Shown piece after piece: positions 60,801 through 64,000 of a stretch of 64,000 nt of DNA (positions are counted from its first letter, which is position 1; the number at the start of each line of letters is the position of its first letter). The stretch is from positions 1 through 64,000 of the forward strand of contig CAUWFE010000003.1 of the NCBI GenBank assembly GCA_963558185.1. Direction: 5' to 3'. The DNA is from UMGS1663 sp963558185 (GTDB lineage: Bacteria; Bacillota; Clostridia; TANB77; CAG-508). The notes below the pieces were generated by a model. That model was not told the origin of the DNA, did no database searches, and was given only the letters and a program-made list of their open reading frames with translations. Position numbers and translations under genes: made by a program.

Positions 60801-61388
60801 ATGAAAAAAAGGAAAATAAATAAAAAAACTATAATAATTCTTTGTATTGTGCTATTGTTGCTACTTAGTATATTAGGAGGATATACATATTCAAAATATT
60901 ATACAAGAGTAACAGGTAGTGGAAAAATACAAGTAGGAAAATGGGCTTTTAAAGTAAATGGTGAAACTAGCCAAATGGCAAATATAAATTTAGCACAAAC
61001 ATATGATGAATCTACATTAGTAGAAGGAAGAATTGCACCAGGAACAAAAGGTTCTTTTGATATTGTTATTGATGCAACTGGAAGTGAAACATCATTAAGA
61101 TATATGGTAATATTTAGTGAAACTAGAAGACCACCAACATTATATTGGGAATATAATGGAAAAAGATATACACATATTGTAGATATGAATAATGATCTAG
61201 AAGGTATAATTAATGCAAATGATGAAAACAAAATAATAACAATGACAATAAAATGGGAGTGGCCTTTTGAAATAAAAGATACAGTAACAGGAGATGCTAA
61301 GGACACAGAATATGGTTCTACAATTGAAGAATATGGTATTGATGTAGGAGTTATGGGATATCAATTAAATCCACAAATTGCACAATGA
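60801..61388 (+). CDS. TasA/camelysin-like secreted protein (SipW-type signal peptide)
   Basis: The 195-residue protein has a basic N-terminus, a hydrophobic helix (IIILCIVLLLLLSILGGY), then YSKYYTRVTGSGKIQVGKWA. That is the SipW-type signal pattern (A/S)KY followed by a glycine-rich strand seen in TasA and camelysin. The mature part is beta-rich with GTKGSFDIVIDATGSETSLR and WEWPFE. Such proteins form extracellular fibres. The C-terminus lacks a sortase motif. The next gene encodes the matching signal peptidase, with a 4-base overlap. Confidence 0.8.
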   Translation: MKKRKINKKTIIILCIVLLLLLSILGGYTYSKYYTRVTGSGKIQVGKWAFKVNGETSQMANINLAQTYDESTLVEGRIAPGTKGSFDIVIDATGSETSLRYMVIFSETRRPPTLYWEYNGKRYTHIVDMNNDLEGIINANDENKIITMTIKWEWPFEIKDTVTGDAKDTEYGSTIEEYGIDVGVMGYQLNPQIAQ

Positions 61389-61825
61389 AAAGACTAAAAA
61401 ATGTTATATTTATTATTATTTTGCTTCTATTATTAATTGTAATTGGCATTATAAAAACAAAATTGCCAAATCATAAAATACAAATATGTGGTTTTAGTAT
61501 ATGGATAGTAGAAACAGGTAGTATGTTACCAGAATTAAACATTGGTGAAGCAATAATAATAAAGGAAAATAAAGATTATGAAATTGGAGATGTAATAACA
61601 TATAAAGAAAAAAATTTATATTATGTAACACATAGAATTGTAGAAAAAACACCAGAGGGATTTTATACAAAAGGTGATAATAACAATGTTAAAGATGAAG
61701 ATATAGTTTTATTAAATCAAATAGAGGGAAAGGTGGTGTTTCATTCTATTATATTAGGATATATAATTAAATATAGTTGGATTTTAATCATTCTTCTACT
61801 TTTAGTAATTATTCTATGCACATGA
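61385..61825 (+). CDS. sipW: SipW-type (ER-type) signal peptidase I
   Basis: The 146-residue protein has an N-terminal helix, the catalytic Ser in WIVETGSMLPELNIGEAI, and a His rather than Lys as general base in YYVTHRIVEK. GFYTKGDNNNVKDEDIV follows, then a C-terminal membrane helix. This Ser-His form is the ER/archaeal type, called SipW in Bacillus, where it processes TasA and TapA. It lies between two genes with SipW-type signal peptides, its probable substrates. Confidence 0.9.
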   Translation: MKRLKNVIFIIILLLLLIVIGIIKTKLPNHKIQICGFSIWIVETGSMLPELNIGEAIIIKENKDYEIGDVITYKEKNLYYVTHRIVEKTPEGFYTKGDNNNVKDEDIVLLNQIEGKVVFHSIILGYIIKYSWILIILLLLVIILCT

Positions 61826-61829
61826 AACT

Positions 61830-62324
61830 ATGAATAAAAAGATAATAAAATTAAAAAATAAAAAAATTGCAATAATATTTATAATAATACTATTTATAAC
61901 TTTTTTTATTACAGGAACAGTATTTGCAAAATATGTATCAAAAATAACAGGAAAAGGAATTGCATATATAGCTAAACCTATAGTAGAATTAGTTGGAAAT
62001 AATACTTTAAATTTAGATATATCTAAAGAAAATTCAAAATACTATTTTGAAGTGAAAAATTATAATGAAGAAAATGAAATAACAGAAGTAAAAATGGAAT
62101 ATTACATAGAAATACAAATAGATAAGCCAAGTAATATAAAATATGAGATATATAAAATAAATGAAAATAAAAGAGAAAAAATAGAAATGAAAAATGAAAA
62201 GAGTAGAAAATTTACTTTAAGAGTGAAAGAAAAACAAATAGATAAATATTGTATAGAAATAAATAATAAAGAAACAAAAGAATGTCAAATGCAAATTAAA
62301 ATTTTATCAAAACAAATAGAGTAG
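61830..62324 (+). CDS. Second SipW-dependent TasA-like protein
   Basis: The 164-residue protein has a basic start, a hydrophobic helix (IAIIFIIILFITFFITGTVF), and the signal junction AKYVSKITGKGIAYIAKP, matching the SipW type. The mature part is charged and beta-rich (EMNIEIQI-like strands such as MEYYIEIQIDKPS). It is shorter and more basic than the first TasA-like protein and might be an anchoring or nucleating partner, as TapA is for TasA. That role is inference. Confidence 0.72.
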   Translation: MNKKIIKLKNKKIAIIFIIILFITFFITGTVFAKYVSKITGKGIAYIAKPIVELVGNNTLNLDISKENSKYYFEVKNYNEENEITEVKMEYYIEIQIDKPSNIKYEIYKINENKREKIEMKNEKSRKFTLRVKEKQIDKYCIEINNKETKECQMQIKILSKQIE

Positions 62325-62330
62325 GTAAAA

Positions 62331-62516
62331 ATGAAAAAAATATTAAAAAGAATAGTAATTATATTGATTATTATACTAATGATATTAAGTGGTAAACAAT
62401 ATGCTAAATATGTTATTGTAAAGCAAGTAAAAGTACAAATTAAACAAAATACAATAAATAGTGTTACAAAAGAAAATTTAAATGCAAAGAACAATATAAT
62501 TTTAACAAAAAATTGA
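62331..62516 (+). CDS. Short third protein with a SipW-type signal
   Basis: The 61-residue protein follows after 6 bases with AGGTAAAA before the ATG. It has a hydrophobic helix (IVIILIIILMILSG) and the same junction KQYAKYVIVKQVKVQIKQ. Processing would release a basic peptide of about 40 residues. It could be a small fibre-associated peptide or a truncated TasA-like gene. The next promoter begins inside its last codons (62513). Confidence 0.62.
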   Translation: MKKILKRIVIILIIILMILSGKQYAKYVIVKQVKVQIKQNTINSVTKENLNAKNNIILTKN

Positions 62517-62541
62517 CAACTTGTACAATTTAAAATATAAT
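62513..62541 (+). promoter_or_regulatory. Promoter of the CNNM/CorC gene
   Basis: TTGACA (62513-62518), 17 bases, TATAAT (62536-62541): consensus sigma-A, overlapping the end of the previous ORF. Confidence 0.85.
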
Positions 62542-62593
62542 AAAAGCTATGGAAATGGTAATAATATAAACCAAAGAAAGAAGGAGAAAAGAT

Positions 62594-63877
62594 ATGTCAC
62601 AAATTCTCATTTTATTGGTGTTAATTTTAAGCAATGCATATTTTGCAGCCACAGAAATAGCTTTTATTTCATTAAATGACGCCAAAATACAAAAACAAGC
62701 TCAAAAAGGAAATAAAAAAGCAATCCGAATACACAAAATGCTAAAGGAGCCTAGTAAATTTTTAGCAACAATACAAATAGGCATTACTTTGGCAGGCTTT
62801 TTATCAAGTGCATTTGCAGCAGATGCATTTGCACAAACATTAGCAATAAAGTTAAATGAAATTTTTCCAATGATTGCAATAGATATTTTCAAAGCTATAT
62901 CTATAATTACTATAACAATAATACTTTCATTTTTTACATTAGTATTTGGAGAATTAGTACCAAAAAGAATAGGTATGAAATACTATGAAAAAATTGCATA
63001 TGCTAATATTAATTTTATAAAAGTGATTTCCATAGTAATGGCTCCATTTGTAAAAATTTTAACTGTAGTTACAAATTTAATTTCTAAGCTTTTTGGAATT
63101 TCAGAAAATGAGGAAGAAACAGTTACAGAAGAAGAAATAAAAATGATGATTGACGAAGGTGAAGAAAAAGGAACTATAGAACAAGAAGAAAAAGAAATGA
63201 TAAATAATGTTTTTGAATTTAATGATAAAACAGTTTCAGAAGTGATGACACACAGAACAGATGTATATGCAATTGATATAAATGAAGATATTAATAAAAT
63301 TATAAATGAAATAGATGAACTAAAATATAGTAGAATACCAATATATTCGGAAAATATTGACAATATAAAAGGAATCTTATATGTAAAAGATATTATAAGA
63401 TTTTTAAGTAAAAGCAAAAAAGTTGTGATTTCAGAAATATTAAGAGAAGCATATTTTGTATCTGAATCAAAACCAATAAATGAATTATTTAAAGACTTTC
63501 AAAAAAATAAAAAGCAAATCGCAGTTGTAATAGATGAATATGGTGGAACAGCTGGAATAGTTACAATGGAAGATTTATTAGAAGAAATAGTAGGAAACAT
63601 ATTTGACGAGTATGATGAAATTGAAAATGAATATGAAAAAATAGATGATAATACATACCGTATACATGGTTCTGTAACTATAAATGAGTTAAAAAAGATA
63701 TTAAATATAGAAATTCCAGAAGGTGATTATGAAACTTTATCAGGTTATTTATTAGAAGCATTAGGCAGAGTTCCAGATGAAGATGAAAAACCAGAAATAG
63801 AAACTAAAAATGTAAATTATAAAATAGAAAAATATGAAGATAAAAGAATTGTATGGGTAAAAGCTTGTAAAATGTAA
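62594..63877 (+). CDS. CNNM/CorC-family membrane protein (DUF21, CBS, CorC_HlyC)
   Basis: The 427-residue protein has a DUF21/CNNM transmembrane domain (residues ~1-195, with NAYFAATEIAFISLNDAKI and LVFGELVPKRIGMKYYEKI). Two CBS domains follow (~215-335, VMTHRTDVYAIDI and VIDEYGGTAGIVTMEDLLEE), then a C-terminal CorC_HlyC domain (~345-425). The family handles Mg2+ or Na+/Mg2+ export; the older name hemolysin is misleading. AAGGAGAAAAGAT precedes the ATG. Confidence 0.93.
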   Translation: MSQILILLVLILSNAYFAATEIAFISLNDAKIQKQAQKGNKKAIRIHKMLKEPSKFLATIQIGITLAGFLSSAFAADAFAQTLAIKLNEIFPMIAIDIFKAISIITITIILSFFTLVFGELVPKRIGMKYYEKIAYANINFIKVISIVMAPFVKILTVVTNLISKLFGISENEEETVTEEEIKMMIDEGEEKGTIEQEEKEMINNVFEFNDKTVSEVMTHRTDVYAIDINEDINKIINEIDELKYSRIPIYSENIDNIKGILYVKDIIRFLSKSKKVVISEILREAYFVSESKPINELFKDFQKNKKQIAVVIDEYGGTAGIVTMEDLLEEIVGNIFDEYDEIENEYEKIDDNTYRIHGSVTINELKKILNIEIPEGDYETLSGYLLEALGRVPDEDEKPEIETKNVNYKIEKYEDKRIVWVKACKM

Positions 63878-63906
63878 CAAAAGTAAATTATGTGTGGAGG
63901 GTAAAT

Positions 63907-64000
63907 ATGAAAAAAAGTAATAAAAGAAGCAAAAAAAGTTTATTAGTTGTAACAGGTATTATATTAATAATATTATTAATAGTTGGAATAAGTATATATG
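63907..64000 (+). CDS. Start of a membrane-anchored protein, cut by the window end
   Basis: After GTGGAGGGTAAAT, an ATG at 63907 opens a basic N-terminus (KKSNKRSKKS) and a hydrophobic helix (LLVVTGIILIILLIVGISIY) that runs to the end of the window. Only about 31 residues are visible, so the function cannot be assigned. Confidence 0.6.
   Translation, partial: MKKSNKRSKKSLLVVTGIILIILLIVGISIY

Noticed and set aside
62594..63877. Hemolysin (toxin)
   Set aside because: DUF21, CBS and CorC_HlyC domains identify the CNNM/CorC ion-transport family. The hemolysin label is historical.

Overview
The window is one contiguous piece of a very AT-rich (roughly 28-30% G+C by eye) chromosome from an endospore-forming, anaerobic, Gram-positive bacterium of class Clostridia. 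The evidence is a dense set of sporulation and germination genes (spoIIAA-spoIIAB-sigF, spoIID, a SpoIIQ-like M23 protein, spoVT, yabG-veg-sipL, yunB, spoVAC-AD-AE, splB), pyruvate formate-lyase with its activase, a minimal SUF system and a serine T-box leader. The yabG-veg-sipL order is the clostridial arrangement. I saw no rRNA, tRNA, CRISPR array, transposase or prophage. Choline-binding-type repeats and pilin-like surface proteins suggest a gut-type lineage, but that is inference.

Layout. 0-2 kb: a secreted protein with aromatic cell-wall-binding repeats, a run of hairpins, and two unannotated Cys-rich microproteins on the minus strand. 2-8 kb: mutL, a membrane protein, miaA, an HlyD-like adaptor, sepF, divIVA. 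8-11 kb: two tandem pilin-like/FGE-fold surface proteins whose last ~45 codons look like variable regions of a diversity-generating retroelement (DGR). 11-18.7 kb: recG, an unknown gene, a VanW protein, comF, a KAP NTPase, spoVT, a small repeat protein. 18.7-25.4 kb: tcdA, a palindromic mobile-like element, ruvA-rarA, the spoIIA operon behind Spo0A boxes, spoIID, spoIIQ. 25.5-33 kb: serS with T-box, yabG, veg, sipL, yunB, sufC-sufB. 33-37.5 kb: a frameshifted HNH endonuclease gene and a five-gene DUF4178-DUF350-DUF350-speE-speD set. 37.5-41 kb: rplM-rpsI on the minus strand, infC-rpmI-rplT on the plus strand, a HAD phosphatase and a probably broken gene. 41-47 kb: spoVA operon with a dodecin-like first gene, GH18 protein, greA, NUDIX. 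47.5-53 kb: pflA, pflB, a second palindromic element, XRE regulator, alpha-amylase. 53-64 kb: PAP2, MscS, splB, a solo hairpin copy of the element, metG, a two-component system, a sortase/SipW/TasA-like export operon, a CNNM/CorC protein and the start of a membrane protein.

How the parts fit. Much of the window serves the sporulation cycle. Sequence-level promoter matches (0A boxes before spoIIA, a sigma-F type site before spoIIQ, a sigma-G type site before spoVT, a sigma-K type site before yabG) agree with the known temporal programme. The heptamer TGTCGAA (either strand) was seen only in five intergenic regions, including one upstream of the sortase/SipW operon. The most unusual content is the DGR-like pair at 8-11 kb, for which no reverse transcriptase or template repeat is visible here, and a three-copy palindromic element whose core is inverted in one copy relative to its conserved flank. 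All calls come from reading the sequence. No database search or alignment program was run.
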